A stretch of 64,000 nt of DNA from Phialocephala subalpina. Lineage: Eukaryota; Ascomycota; Leotiomycetes; Helotiales; Mollisiaceae. The position numbers were made by a program, and so were the translations under genes. This document shows, one piece after another, positions 21,738 to 32,978 of this stretch. The DNA lies in assembly GCA_900073065.1 (NCBI GenBank), contig FJOG01000026.1, positions 829,117 to 893,116 on the forward strand, written 5' to 3'. The stretch's first letter is position 1, and each line of letters starts with the position of its first letter. The notes beneath the pieces were generated by a model. It did no database searches, was not told where the DNA came from, and saw only the letters and a list, made by a program, of their open reading frames with translations.

Positions 21738-23500
21738 TTAGCACACATTAACATCAACTCCTTGGAAAGGCTCTTGACGTCTGTCAAATTCTTCATCAAC
21801 GTCATCCTTCCCTATTGCCTCATCGACCTTGGCTTTCAGCACATGACATTCCTCCTCACGTCCCCATTTCCAAAGCCAGGTCTCCAGTAAAGCCATATTA
21901 TCAATAGCCACGGGATGATCCACCCCCCATTCATTAACAACCATTTCTATAAGAAGCCGTATATTCCCTTCCGCCAAAGCGTCTTTGTTCTCTTTGTATT
22001 GACAGGACGCGATAAGTTCTAACGCCACTATCATGCTAGCGAACAAAACTCGCTCTTTAGCTTGGGCAAAAGCATCCAGTCCCAGCTCTTCACTTTCTAT
22101 ATAACGTCCTTGATGGAACAGACTCCATCCCAGGCTGATCATGATACGTAAAATCTGCTGAGTCTCGACAATTGAGCGGTCTTTGTATTGGGAAAGAAGT
22201 TTTCGTAGAAGATGTTCTGCATCGAGATTATTGTTGACCCGAGAAATGAAGTCAATATTTGCGTCGAGGCTAGATCTATGAGACGGCCCCAGAGCGGTCT
22301 TAAATCCATCGACTGCACATTTCCAAGACTGGATGAATGCTTGCTCGAGTGAGGCTTGCTCAAGCATACATACAAGTTGCCAGATACGTGTCCAAGGATG
22401 CTCTCTTTTGTGTAGATTTCCTGCCATTTCGGAAAGGTATTTGCGCAAAAGTCCAACTATCTCTGGACACCCTTGTCTCATGAAGTAGAGAAGGATGTCC
22501 ATTAAGCTATCAAGCCCTCTTGGGTGTTCATCTCGAACAAGATCTTTGACAAGGTTAAATGCTTTTGAGATGATTCGGCGAAACTCGACAAGCATGCCTC
22601 TATTCAAAAAGGTGATAGCTATTTCACAGTAGTCGGTTAATGTGAAGGGTGCATCTGTTGATATTATTCTAGCATCCGGAGGGACCACTGTGCACAGCCC
22701 ATCTTCACCAGTAATCCAAGTTCCATTTTCGAAACAGCCAGCCACGTACATCTTGATTGTGAGAAGAAGGCGCTCAAGTATGAGAATTGTTTGTGGTACG
22801 CAGGGCGACCGGGGGATACCTGAACCAGGAGATAGGAGTGTGTACATGTCGTGCAGGGTCATCTGAAGGATATGTTCATCTTCAACGAAGAATGATGTCG
22901 AAACCGAATCCATGCCATCAATCTCGGTAGCACCGACATCGTTTGATGTGAATGGAGGGAAAGTCTTTCCAATCTGAGTAGGCTGACTGAGGCCAGAAAA
23001 ATACTCTGCTGTGATAATCTGGGCATCTTTCTCGGTGGTAATGTCCATAGAGATGGGTGATGGTGTCCTGCAGGATACATCTGAAGAAGTTGGGGCGTCA
23101 TATGCTTCTTGATCTCGCAAGGACCTTTTCCGCTTGAGATACTGATGAACCTGATCCATGGTCACAACTTGTCCACGGACTCGGAATGATGTTCGCTTCC
23201 CGATCGCCGATCTTTCGGTATGCTTTCGAAGAATCGCAAACATGTCGCTCTCTTTGTTCTTCTTTTCGAGTTTCCACTTCTTGATCCGATCCCTGTACAT
23301 TCTGATGCTAGAGTTCATCAGAGGGTTGTACGCAGCGTAATAGGGAAGGAAGCTTACGTGGCATTGTGCCCATGCTGAGAAACCATGATAGCGGCTAGTT
23401 CCTTCAATTTCTTGTTTTCATCTACGTATAGACGCTTGATGATTGATCGATGACGTTCCCAGTCCTCCGGCGTAGGGTCAGCCCTTCTTGGCGCTAGCAT
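21738..23500 (-). CDS. Clr5-domain protein with TPR-like C-terminal region
   Basis: Exon 1 is 23500-23358 and exon 2 23307-21738, intron 50 bp; about 570 residues. The N-terminus is a Clr5 domain: PTPEDWERHRSIIKRLYVDE, LKELAAIMVSQHGHNAT, and across the splice MYRDRIKKWKLEKKNK. In fission yeast Clr5 acts in heterochromatin and gene silencing; in filamentous fungi the domain is widespread at N-termini of otherwise unknown proteins. Residues beyond about 330 form paired helices (SLGWSLFHQGRYIESEELGL, MIVALELIASCQYKENKDAL) like tetratricopeptide repeats, suggesting protein binding. In-frame ATGs further upstream exist, but the one at 23500 starts right at the domain. Confidence 0.8.
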
Positions 23501-24337
23501 CACCGTCCCACCAGCTGTGATAGAGGGGCAGCAAGGCACGAATGAAGGTGTGTAGGACATGGCTACCAAGAAGCCGTCGAGCGATAAATGAGAAGAGAAC
23601 GGATGCGAGTTCCTGGACACAGATGAACCGTGGTGGAGAGAGCTACCGCCCAAATATATGTTTCCTCTGCAGCCTTACAACTGAAACAAAATGAGGCTGT
23701 GGCTGAGCTACTTTTGCCCGGCAGCTGGCAGTGGAGGATTAGGCGAGCAAAAAGACGATGCATTGCATGTATGCACGCCACAGTTACACAGCAGGAGTAG
23801 GCGAGCCAACAATTATTCCCTAGAAAAGAAATTTGCTTGTCTCTCTCCAGCAACTGCATCTCTGTTTGTTGCGCAAGTCTGGAGAAGGTGGATGCTAAGA
23901 AGAGTTACGAACTGCCCACTGTGCTTCTTATTCTCGCACTGGGCCACAAATAGAACAGCCTTCCCTCATTCATTCACGTCTGTGATTCATCACCACTTTA
24001 CACAACCTCAAACTTACTATCCTTTTTCTAGTCCGTATCGCTTTTCTTGCCCCCCAACCACTTCTCTAAATATTTCCCAAATCCCGAAACTAATTCCAGA
24101 ACCAGATCCTCGAAACCTTCCTCGGAAAGCTTTGCTACATTTTTGGCATCGCTCCCCGTACGATTCTCAAATCCTTAAACGAAGCGCATGAGTTCACTTG
24201 AAGCTTGTAGATTCACACGTCTAATAGCGGCTCCAACCATGTTCTCCTCACTTTCATCCTCTCATCCTTTGATTCTTGCATGAATTGCTCCTTGATTTTT
24301 TCAAACGCGCAACACTATCGTCTGGAGAAAAAATCTC
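23501..24337. other. Intergenic, ~840 bp
   Basis: Upstream region of the Clr5 gene. A 166-codon plus-strand frame (23691-24191) has no recognised domain and is not called. Confidence 0.4.
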
Positions 24338-24708
24338 TCAGATTCGTAAGTAGTAGTACTGCTTGTATTGGGTGACGGGTTCATGATACCCGTATGGGGC
24401 GCTAAAAAGAAAGTCCAGGATGTACTGCTCGCTGCCATCATTTAAGGTGACTTTGGTAATTTCGTGGTCGACATCGTCGTGGTCTTCTTTGCCTTGCGGG
24501 CCGACTTTGATAACAGGTCGTTTCGGGTTTTTGGTCGTAATAGTCAACTCTGTGATTCCCTCGGAAATATCCTAATACATCGGGTATTAGCTCTCAAACA
24601 GGCTACAGAGGACGCAGATAACCTTGATCTTAAAGATAGAGGCTACATATATTGGCCATTGAAGGTGTTCCTGAGAAACAGGGCTGGCGACTGCACGTGA
24701 TTAGTCAT
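24338..24708 (-). CDS. Small acidic protein, hypothetical (two-exon model)
   Basis: The main exon 24547-24338 has no ATG of its own. A four-codon first exon (24708-24697, MTNH) with a GTGCAG donor and a CAGAG acceptor would supply one. The result is 73 residues with an Asp/His stretch (KEDHDDVDHEITKV), then LNDGSEQYILDFLF and a Tyr-rich end. The sequence looks coding, but the first exon is a guess. Confidence 0.35.
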
Positions 24709-25218
24709 TTTCTGGAATTGGGATAGAGGTATATTACCACAGAAGGAATACGCCTTCGCTTGTTCTGAACTATCACCCAAGCTTCCTGTGGGAGGGGTTT
24801 GAATCGTCCTTGCGAAGGTGATATATTCGGTCTCGCGGACGCTCTGGCAGAGTTATTTTTATTTTGTACTATTGACTACATTACAATTATCGCAAGGCTT
24901 CCTTATCATCAAGTGGAAGTCTTGAGCAGTTTTTCATAGGTACTTAGGAATGACCATTGCTAATTACCCATGGTCCAAAGTCCTTATTAACTATCTCGGG
25001 TTACTCCACCATCAAGCTGAAGGCAGATCTCGAATCACGAAATTACAAAGTTTAACCGCAAACTGAGTTCTAGTTGCAATACTTAAATTTCGCTGAGCGT
25101 TCGGTCAACCCCGTAGCATATCTAGTTTCTAAGAGAGTGCAAGGTACGTAGAAAAGAGGGCAGTGCATCTATTAACTTGCTCTGACGTTCGCCGGCAAGA
25201 GAACCCCTCGCTACAACA
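24709..25218. other. Intergenic, ~510 bp
   Basis: 3' flank of the alcohol dehydrogenase gene. No gene seen. Confidence 0.45.
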
Positions 25219-26600
25219 TTACTTACTGGTATCGACGACATATCGGCCAACAATTGTACCAGCATCCATTTTCTTGAATATCTCTGGGAGTTCACTGAGC
25301 GGAGCAATCTTAAATGGTGCTTGGATAAGCCCCTGGCGGAAAAACTCAATCGCCTCATATGTATCCAACCGATTCCCGACATAACTGCCCTTGATATTGA
25401 TCATACGCACAACAGTGTCGAAGACGGGAGCCTTAAGATAGGCTCCAGCCGGCATACCAATGCAGACCACGGCGCCATGAGACCGCACGTACTCAGTCGC
25501 CTGCTGGAATGGACCTTCCTGTACAGCGAGCAGGATCACGGCGTGAGGACCGAGACCGCCCGGTGTAGCGGCTTTGACTTCTGCAACAAGGTCTTTCGAC
25601 GTCGTGAAGTCGACGTACGCAGCTGCACCCAGAGATTTGCAAAATTTCCCTTTCTCAGCGCCTCCATCAATGGCAATAGTATGCAGACCAATCGCCTTAG
25701 CGTACTGGAGTGCTAAGCTCCCGAGACCTCCACCGGCACCGACAATAGCGACGTATTGGCCTGCTCTCGTGTTCGACTCTTTAAGTCCTTTGTACACAGT
25801 GATGCCTGCGCAGAGTACGGGAGCGACGGCCGCAAGATCAAGGTCTTTTGGAAGACGCGCAACATGCGCAGCCTTGCCAATTGCATACTGCTGAAAGGTG
25901 CCGTCGACGGTATACCCGGAGAGCAAGGCGTGTGGACACAACGGCTCGTCGCCTTCCATGCAGAAGGCGCAGCTCAGGCACGAGCCGTTCAGCCATTTGA
26001 TGCCTGCGTGGTCTCCGATTTCGATATCTGTGACGAGCGAACCCTTTGCAACGACGATTCCGGCTCCTTCGTGCCCGCCTACTAGTGGCATCTTGCGGTC
26101 CAGTGGCCAGTCACCTTTCAAGGCATGTAGGTCGGTGTGACAGACGCCGGAGTATTTAATGTTGATAAGGACTTCATCTGGGTCAGGGTTTGGCACGGGA
26201 ATCTTCTTGTAGACGGGAGCTGGGACTGATGTGAGCTACTAGATTGCTTTCCCAGGAAATAGAAGGGGAGAAGCTTACGACCCCCGCTTTTCTCCACGAC
26301 CTGCGCCCATTGTTCTTGCGGGATCACAAATTGAGTCATTGTAGTAACAAGTCTGCGTGCCTGACCTGGGCAGTGTTGAATAAAGGGTGAAGTCTTTTTC
26401 ACACTTGAAGGAGAGCGCTCGAAGTTGCGTTGGCCGACTGAATTTAAAGAATCTGAAAAGTGCCAGGATTTAAGTATGCGACCAGCAGAGGAGGAAAAAT
26501 GACGACGACGGACCAACCCCGGTTTAATCGAAGCCAAGAGTAGAGTGGAGAAACAAGGGTACGGTGTGACAGATATCACTCTCTGTATTGACATCATCAT
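25219..26600 (-). CDS. Zinc-dependent alcohol dehydrogenase (ADH1/ADH3 type), possibly with mitochondrial presequence
   Basis: Exon 2 runs 26225-25219; exon 1 ends at 26279. The core starts at [15 protein letters not shown] (ATG at 26339), giving 355 residues. Catalytic zinc ligands appear in [10 protein letters not shown] and GGHEGAG; structural zinc in [15 protein letters not shown]; the NAD fold in [13 protein letters not shown]. This is the fungal tetrameric ADH, reducing acetaldehyde to ethanol. The frame stays open upstream to an ATG at 26600. The extra 87 residues are rich in Arg, Ser and Leu with very few acids ([14 protein letters not shown], ending ARRLVTTM), like a mitochondrial targeting presequence. 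Long form, short form or both could be made. It diverges from a pyruvate decarboxylase gene. Confidence 0.88.
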
Positions 26601-27226
26601 GTTATAATCAGAACAGAAAATATGTTTAATGAGTAAGCAGCCTCAAGTATACAGGTGTAGTCCGTATAGGGACTTTTTTTGGCATGAAATTTCTGTGGCG
26701 ATGAATCTTGCATGACCCACTGGAGTCTCGGCCACTTGAATATACTTATAAATAAGTAATACAAGAAAACACGTTGTGTGTTGACGTTGAACTTTAATTT
26801 CTTGATCACGCCACTATTTGAGTGTGAGGCATTCTGGGCTCGATAGCCGAGACGCCGCTAACCAAATCGAGCATCGGTCCTTGTTTGCATGACCTGCCAG
26901 CCTGCTTCTCTTCATCGCAACCGGTCATGATGATTCGGACCTCACGTGTCTGACGTCAAATGGAGATCCCTCTCATGTTCTCATGCACGCAATCTGTATC
27001 CGTTCACAAGATTCGTACAGATCATTCGATGCCCGGCCAATCTCCTGATTGTCACCTCAGTTAGAATGGCCGGAAAAAAACTTCGTCGCGCATCACCTAT
27101 TAGTTTGGTTGATCTAATCGAATGATGATCTAAAATTAAATTCGAGGCTGTCCGATATAAAACTCGAAAGCTCAACTTCGCAACTCGCTGTCGTCAACAC
27201 AGAGTCCAATAGTGCAGCAACCAAGC
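26601..27226. promoter_or_regulatory. Shared divergent promoter of alcohol dehydrogenase and pyruvate decarboxylase
   Basis: About 630 bp lie between the two divergent genes if ADH starts at 26600, and 890 bp if it starts at 26339. A TATAAAA at 27156-27162 serves the decarboxylase. No operator could be identified by eye. Confidence 0.45.
27156..27162 (+). promoter_or_regulatory. TATA box of the pyruvate decarboxylase gene
   Basis: TATAAAA in the context ccgaTATAAAActcg, 65-71 bp before the ATG. Confidence 0.5.
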
Positions 27227-28912
27227 ATGTCTGCTTTCACCGTGGGCGATTACCTCGCCGAAAGGCTTGCTCAGATCGGGATCCGACATCACTTCGTCGT
27301 CCCAGGTGATTACAATCTCATTCTTCTCGACAAGCTCTCAGCACACCCGAAATTGACGGAAGTTGGCTGCGCAAACGAATTGAACTGCTCAATGGCAGCC
27401 GAGGGCTACGCTCGCGCCAAAGGAGTCTCAGCCTGCATCGTAACGTACAGTGTTGGTGCCCTTTCAGCCTTCAATGGCACCGGCAGCGCGTACGCAGAAA
27501 ACCTCCCTCTCATCTTGATCAGTGGATCACCCAACACCAATGATGCTGGCGAATTTCATCTCTTGCACCACACGCTCGGAGAGCACGATTTCACCTACCA
27601 ATACGAGATGGCCAAGAAAATCACGTGCTGTGCGGTATCAATCAACAGAGCGGTCGAAGCGCCACGTCTGATCGACCGAGCGATTCGAGCTGCTCTTATT
27701 GCACGCAAACCAGCGTATATCGAAATTCCTACAAATCTATCGGGTGCGGCATGTGTTCGGCCTGGTCCTCCAAACGCAGTAACTGATCCTGTGCCAAGCG
27801 ACGAAGGAGCCCTGGCCGCAGCAATCGATCGAGCAGCCCAATATCTGGACGGAAAGAAGAAGCCCATCATTCTGGTAGGGCCTAAACTACGCAGAGCGGG
27901 AGCAGAAAAGGAGCTGCTGAAACTGGCCGAGGCTCTAGGATGCAGTGTTGCGGTCCAGCCAGCTGCTAAAGGCTCCTTTCCCGAAGATCATCCACAGTTC
28001 GTGGGCATCTTCTGGGGCCAGGTCAGCACGCTCGCCGCTGACTCCATCGTGCACTGGGCAGATGCTATTATCTGTGCTGGTACTGTGTTTACAGATTACA
28101 GCACAGTAGGTTGGACGGCACTGCCTAACATTCCTCACATGGTTGCTGAAATGGACCATGTGACGTTTCCCGGTGCGCATTTCAGCCGTGTGCGGCTGTG
28201 TGACTTCCTGTCGAAATTGGCAGAGATAGTCACTCGCAACGATAGCACGATGATCGAGTATAAGCGGCTTCGTCCCGACCCTCCTATTGAGCGGTTCCCC
28301 AATGCAGAAGAAGAGTTGACCCGCAAAGAAGTCTCTCGACGGGTGCAAATGCTTCTCACACCCAAGACAAGTCTATTTGTGGAGACCGGAGATTCGTGGT
28401 TCAATGGCATTCAGCTGCGGCTTCCTCAAGGAGCGGGCTTTGAGATCGAGATGCAGTGGGGCCATATTGGTTGGTCTATTCCAGCTTCTTTTGGATATGC
28501 ACTGGGGAAGAGGGACCGGAAGATTGTTGTCATGGTAGGCGACGGTTCGTTCCAGGTGACGGCACAGGAGGTATCGCAGATGGTGCGGTGGAACCTACCG
28601 ATCATTATCCTCTTGATGAACAACAAAGGCTATACAATTGAGGTGGAGATCCATGACGGACTCTATAATCGCATCAAGAATTGGGACTATGCTAAATTGG
28701 TAGAAGCGTTCAATTCTACGGATGGTCATGCATTGGGGTTGCAGGTGGCAACGGTGGGAGAGTTGGCGGTGGCAATAGAGAAGGCGCAGGGTAATACGGA
28801 AGGACCCACCCTCATCGAATGCTCTCTACACCAGGATGACTGCAGCAGGGAGCTGATAACTTGGGGCCATTTTGTTGCTGCAGCCAATGCCAGACCTCCT
28901 ACTCATTCTTGA
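27227..28912 (+). CDS. pdcA: Pyruvate decarboxylase
   Basis: One uninterrupted exon of 561 residues, the usual family length. The PYR domain has VVPGDYNLILLDKL and the cofactor-activating Glu in CANELNCSMAAEGYARAKG. The paired catalytic histidines are in FHLLHHTLGEHDF. The ThDP/Mg motif is GDGSFQVTAQE to NNKGYTIE. The enzyme converts pyruvate to acetaldehyde and CO2. With the divergent alcohol dehydrogenase it completes the route to ethanol, so co-expression under low oxygen is plausible. The ATG at 27227 is the first in frame; a TATA box lies about 65-70 bp upstream. Confidence 0.93.
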   Translation: MSAFTVGDYLAERLAQIGIRHHFVVPGDYNLILLDKLSAHPKLTEVGCANELNCSMAAEGYARAKGVSACIVTYSVGALSAFNGTGSAYAENLPLILISGSPNTNDAGEFHLLHHTLGEHDFTYQYEMAKKITCCAVSINRAVEAPRLIDRAIRAALIARKPAYIEIPTNLSGAACVRPGPPNAVTDPVPSDEGALAAAIDRAAQYLDGKKKPIILVGPKLRRAGAEKELLKLAEALGCSVAVQPAAKGSFPEDHPQFVGIFWGQVSTLAADSIVHWADAIICAGTVFTDYSTVGWTALPNIPHMVAEMDHVTFPGAHFSRVRLCDFLSKLAEIVTRNDSTMIEYKRLRPDPPIERFPNAEEELTRKEVSRRVQMLLTPKTSLFVETGDSWFNGIQLRLPQGAGFEIEMQWGHIGWSIPASFGYALGKRDRKIVVMVGDGSFQVTAQEVSQMVRWNLPIIILLMNNKGYTIEVEIHDGLYNRIKNWDYAKLVEAFNSTDGHALGLQVATVGELAVAIEKAQGNTEGPTLIECSLHQDDCSRELITWGHFVAAANARPPTHS

Positions 28913-29952
28913 GTCTATCAAAGAGGCATTCGAGTTGCGCGTATTTCCTGAGCCCAGCTTCTTACTTCATGGTGGGGTGTCTATGAACTTGGAGTTGGTT
29001 AGGCATATAGAAACCAAAGAATGATCTTTCAGTAAAAGAAAATAAATAAATCGTGACAAAAGAGTTCTTGAATAGGAAGACCAAGGTAACAAAGAAGCCA
29101 AGACGATAGAAATTTAATTGCTGAGATATTATAAGTTGATGTCCATGGAAACGATAATCTTATCCAATCTAATAATATAATTGCCGAGATCAGGACTATT
29201 TGAGAGACAGATAATAATATTGAAATTCTCTTCTAAACTACAAATAAGTAAATATATCGTGGATTTAAACTCTGAGAGTTATCTTGTAATTCATAGTAAA
29301 TAAGCCGAGAATACAAAGTTATTTCAATAGGGTTTTTATAAACCAACTAAAAATAAATTATATTTAAATTTTAAGTATTAATTTCCCTTTATTTTATAAT
29401 ATACTTTGGCTCAAAAATAATAACCACGAATAAAATTATAAACTTTAATAATAATATTTTCTTTTATATACGATTATAAATTAAATTTAATAACCTCGAA
29501 TTATTCTAATAATAAATATAAAAATAATATATTATTAAAAATATATTCTAAATTTTTTTTTTTCGAAATCTAAGAAATAATATTTTAAATTTTAATTATT
29601 TACGAAAAGTTTATTTGTTTTGTTTTTATTTAATTTATAATTTCTAAAGTTTAAATTTATAATATTATTTTTATTATTAGTTTTTAATTTAAAATTTTTA
29701 ATTCTTTTAATTTATTAATTTTTTTTAAATATTTAAAAATACGAAAATATTATAAAATAATATATTAAAATAAACTTTTATAATTAAAAAATTATTAAAT
29801 TATTATAAAATTTAAAAGAAATTTTTTAAAAAAAATATTAAAACTCGAATAATTATAAATAATTATAAATATTTTATTTAATATATTAAAATATAATATA
29901 ATTAATTATAATTCAAATTTTAAAAACAAAATATTTGATATTTGAATATAAA

Positions 29953-30340
29953 NNNNNNNNNNNNNNNNNNNNNNNNNNNNNNNNNNNNNNNNNNNNNNNN
30001 NNNNNNNNNNNNNNNNNNNNNNNNNNNNNNNNNNNNNNNNNNNNNNNNNNNNNNNNNNNNNNNNNNNNNNNNNNNNNNNNNNNNNNNNNNNNNNNNNNNN
30101 NNNNNNNNNNNNNNNNNNNNNNNNNNNNNNNNNNNNNNNNNNNNNNNNNNNNNNNNNNNNNNNNNNNNNNNNNNNNNNNNNNNNNNNNNNNNNNNNNNNN
30201 NNNNNNNNNNNNNNNNNNNNNNNNNNNNNNNNNNNNNNNNNNNNNNNNNNNNNNNNNNNNNNNNNNNNNNNNNNNNNNNNNNNNNNNNNNNNNNNNNNNN
30301 NNNNNNNNNNNNNNNNNNNNNNNNNNNNNNNNNNNNNNNN
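29953..30340. other. Assembly gap (388 N)
   Basis: A run of N. It probably hides the outermost bases and flank of the transposon that begins at 30341. Reading frames crossing it are meaningless. Confidence 1.
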
Positions 30341-32148
30341 CCTTTACTTTAAATTATTTTTTACCTTAGGCCATCTTATTTATTTCTTATTATTTTATTT
30401 TGAATTATTATAACTTTTTTATTCTTTTATCTTTATAAAAGATAATATATTAAAGTTTTCTATTTTAATTTAATGATTTCTAATTTTAATTTAAGTTTTT
30501 CTTAATAATTTTAATTTTTATAAACTTGGAATTTGGATTAATCTTTATTTTGCGCTATTTTCTAAATTTTAATTATTTTACTTTAACTTCTAATTATTTA
30601 ATTCGAAGTTTTTATTGGGTAATAACAAAGTCCTTTTTACTAATTTCTTTTGTAATCTTTCTGAAAAGTATTTTGCGGGTTAAAAGATTGGTATTCTTAA
30701 TCTCGATTATTTTAAAGGCTTATTTTCGTATATTTTTATTCTTTTTTAGGAGTTTCCCACGTAATAAATAACTTATCTTAGTTTTAATTTAATATTAATA
30801 TTTTCTTAAAAGTATTTAAAGTTAAATTAATTAAATTATTATTATTTTCAAATAATAATCGGTTTATAAAAGGTTTTATTATATAAACCAATTATAATCT
30901 TAAAGCTTATTATTTAACTTTGATATTTATAATTATTAAATTATATATTCGAGTTTTCTAATAATAAAATAAGAAATTTTATTTTCCGATAAATATAAAA
31001 TCGATTAATAAACTCAAAAATTCGAGCTATTTATAATAAATTCGCTTTAAAGAGAAAATCGATAAATCTAAAGATTAAAATATATATGAAATATACGGAA
31101 GCAAAAATAATAAATAAATATTATTCGAAAAGTATTATTATATAAATTTTATTATCTCGTGGCTTTTATAATCGTTTAGAATAAGAAGTCGAGCCTTTAA
31201 TAAATCATATAAAGTTATTTGAGGAATAAATACCTTATATAATTATTCTAAGGTAATATTATTAGATATTTAATTGTTTTTAATTATAATAAATTTCCAA
31301 AGCTTGAATTAATTAAGAGTTATAAGGAATTATTATTATTATATTAATTAGCCCTTATATATTACCAAAGGATATAAAGTTACTTTTATAATAAAGATAT
31401 ACTTAATAAAAAACGTTCAAGATTTAGAATTAAATTATTTCTTTTGGATAAAATATTAATTAATATTTCTAATTACTAATTTATTAATTCCTTGGCCTTT
31501 TATAATTCTAACTTTGTTTATATTCCATCGATTCTCAAGTTTAATAGCCTTAATCGCAAAGATAATTAATTTCGTGAATTATAACTTGATAATATCAATT
31601 ATAATATTATTAATACGAATAAAATCGATTTTAAATTACTTTTTAATCTTAAGGATAAGATTCCGTTTGAGAAAGCCTCTTATCTATCGTTTTCCTAAAG
31701 GAATTACGTTTCTTATAATGGCCAAGATACGTCTAACGAAAGTTTTAATCTGTAAATATATAGAATTTTAACTTAAAGTTTCTTGGGTTAAAACCCAATT
31801 TATAAGATATTATTCTTAAACCGAGGAAAGCTTTTGATAAAGTTCTTTGGCTTCTTTTATCAAAACGTGGCCATATATTCGGTTTTAAATAGTAAACCTT
31901 AAAACGTTATAATCTTTGTATACTTTACGTATAAATACCCCTTTTATAATTATATTAAGTGCTTATTAAATATCTTCTTTAATATATTTATACTTTATTA
32001 TTAATTCAAATTACTCGCAAAATTTGGAATTAAATTATTAAAGAATTATAAAAATATAAAGGTTTAAAGGTTTAAAGTATATAGTAAAATAATAATAATA
32101 TATTAAATAAGGTGGCCCAAGGTAAGGAGTGGCCCAAAGTAAGGGGGG
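30341..32148. mobile_element. ~1.8-kb DNA transposon relic with RIP-diverged terminal inverted repeats
   Basis: The 42 bp at 30341-30382, reverse complemented, align without gaps to 32104-32145. All 11 differences are transitions, each with A or T in the left copy where the right copy has G or C. The right arm has an internal partial repeat (GGCCCAAGGTAAGG, then GGCCCAAAGTAAGG). Length and TIRs fit a Tc1/mariner-type element, but no transposase motif survives, so the superfamily is inference. The left tip and target duplication are in the N gap. Confidence 0.7.
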
Positions 32149-32290
32149 TTAACTTAATAAATTAAAAAAAATTTAAAGAATATTTTATAATATTTTAATT
32201 TTTTTTAAATAAATTTTATAATAAAAATATTTTTAATTATTATATAAATCGAGATCCGAGATTCGAGAAATAAGATCCTAATCCGAATTG

Positions 32291-32978
32291 CATTAGCATT
32301 TTAAGCCCGTCTCCTTCCTCGTTTATCTCCCTATCTAATTTGCGTATAGCTTGTATCCTTTGTCAGTTCAATAACCCGATTTCGGCGCTCAAGAGAAGGT
32401 ATACTCCTCCCCAATTTTCCATATGGATGAAGCCTTGGTGGATGGAAGAGTCGTAAATGTCCGGACATCTGTCCGGACTCTTTATAACCAATAGGTTTGT
32501 GTTCGGATGTTGACTTCGGGCTGACGAATTGAAATCATCAGAGATATATTAAAGTTTCGCAAAGGCTCGCAACTTCGCAAGGAAGGTATCATAGTTAAGC
32601 GAGCGCCGGATCAATTGGTCAATAATTGGTCAATGCGCGTGGACATTTATAGGGTTCCAATAAAATTAATATAGCATTATAATGGGTAATATGGAAGTTC
32701 AGACCCGAGTTTTGTTAAAGTCCTTGTCGCGAGACAGACACCGCATTGAACCTGAGCATTCAAATACCGTGCAGCATTTAATTTCTCCCCATTGATAGAG
32801 GATATCATTTCCGGTCTGACAAAGTGTTAAAAAGTTATTTTTGAGCTGGGTGGTACGTATTTGTCTCCAATTTAAACAAAAGAGCGTTATTATTTGAAAA
32901 AACATCACAAATGACAGTGGGAAGTTCTTGCTCCAAATTCCATTTCAAACCCAGCAAATAAAACGATAAACCTTCGAT
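32291..32978. other. Intergenic, ~690 bp
   Basis: Normal-composition flank between the AT island and the lipase gene, including its promoter. No gene seen. Confidence 0.45.

Larger units (their letters stand above)
29020..32290. repeat. AT-rich island of RIP-mutated repeats
   Basis: About 3.3 kb of extreme AT content, mostly A/T runs with almost no long frames on either strand, between normal-composition genes. The change in composition is abrupt near 29020 and 32290. This is the usual result of heavy repeat-induced point mutation on transposon copies. It holds an assembly gap and a TIR-bounded element. No other repeat family could be named. Confidence 0.85.

Noticed and set aside
29935..30369. 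Open frame of 144 codons
   Set aside because: It is made almost wholly of the N gap and has no sequence content.
29020..32290. Centromere or mitochondrial insertion as explanation of the AT island
   Set aside because: RIP-type transitions between the transposon ends explain the composition; no mitochondrial gene is recognisable and the block is only ~3 kb.
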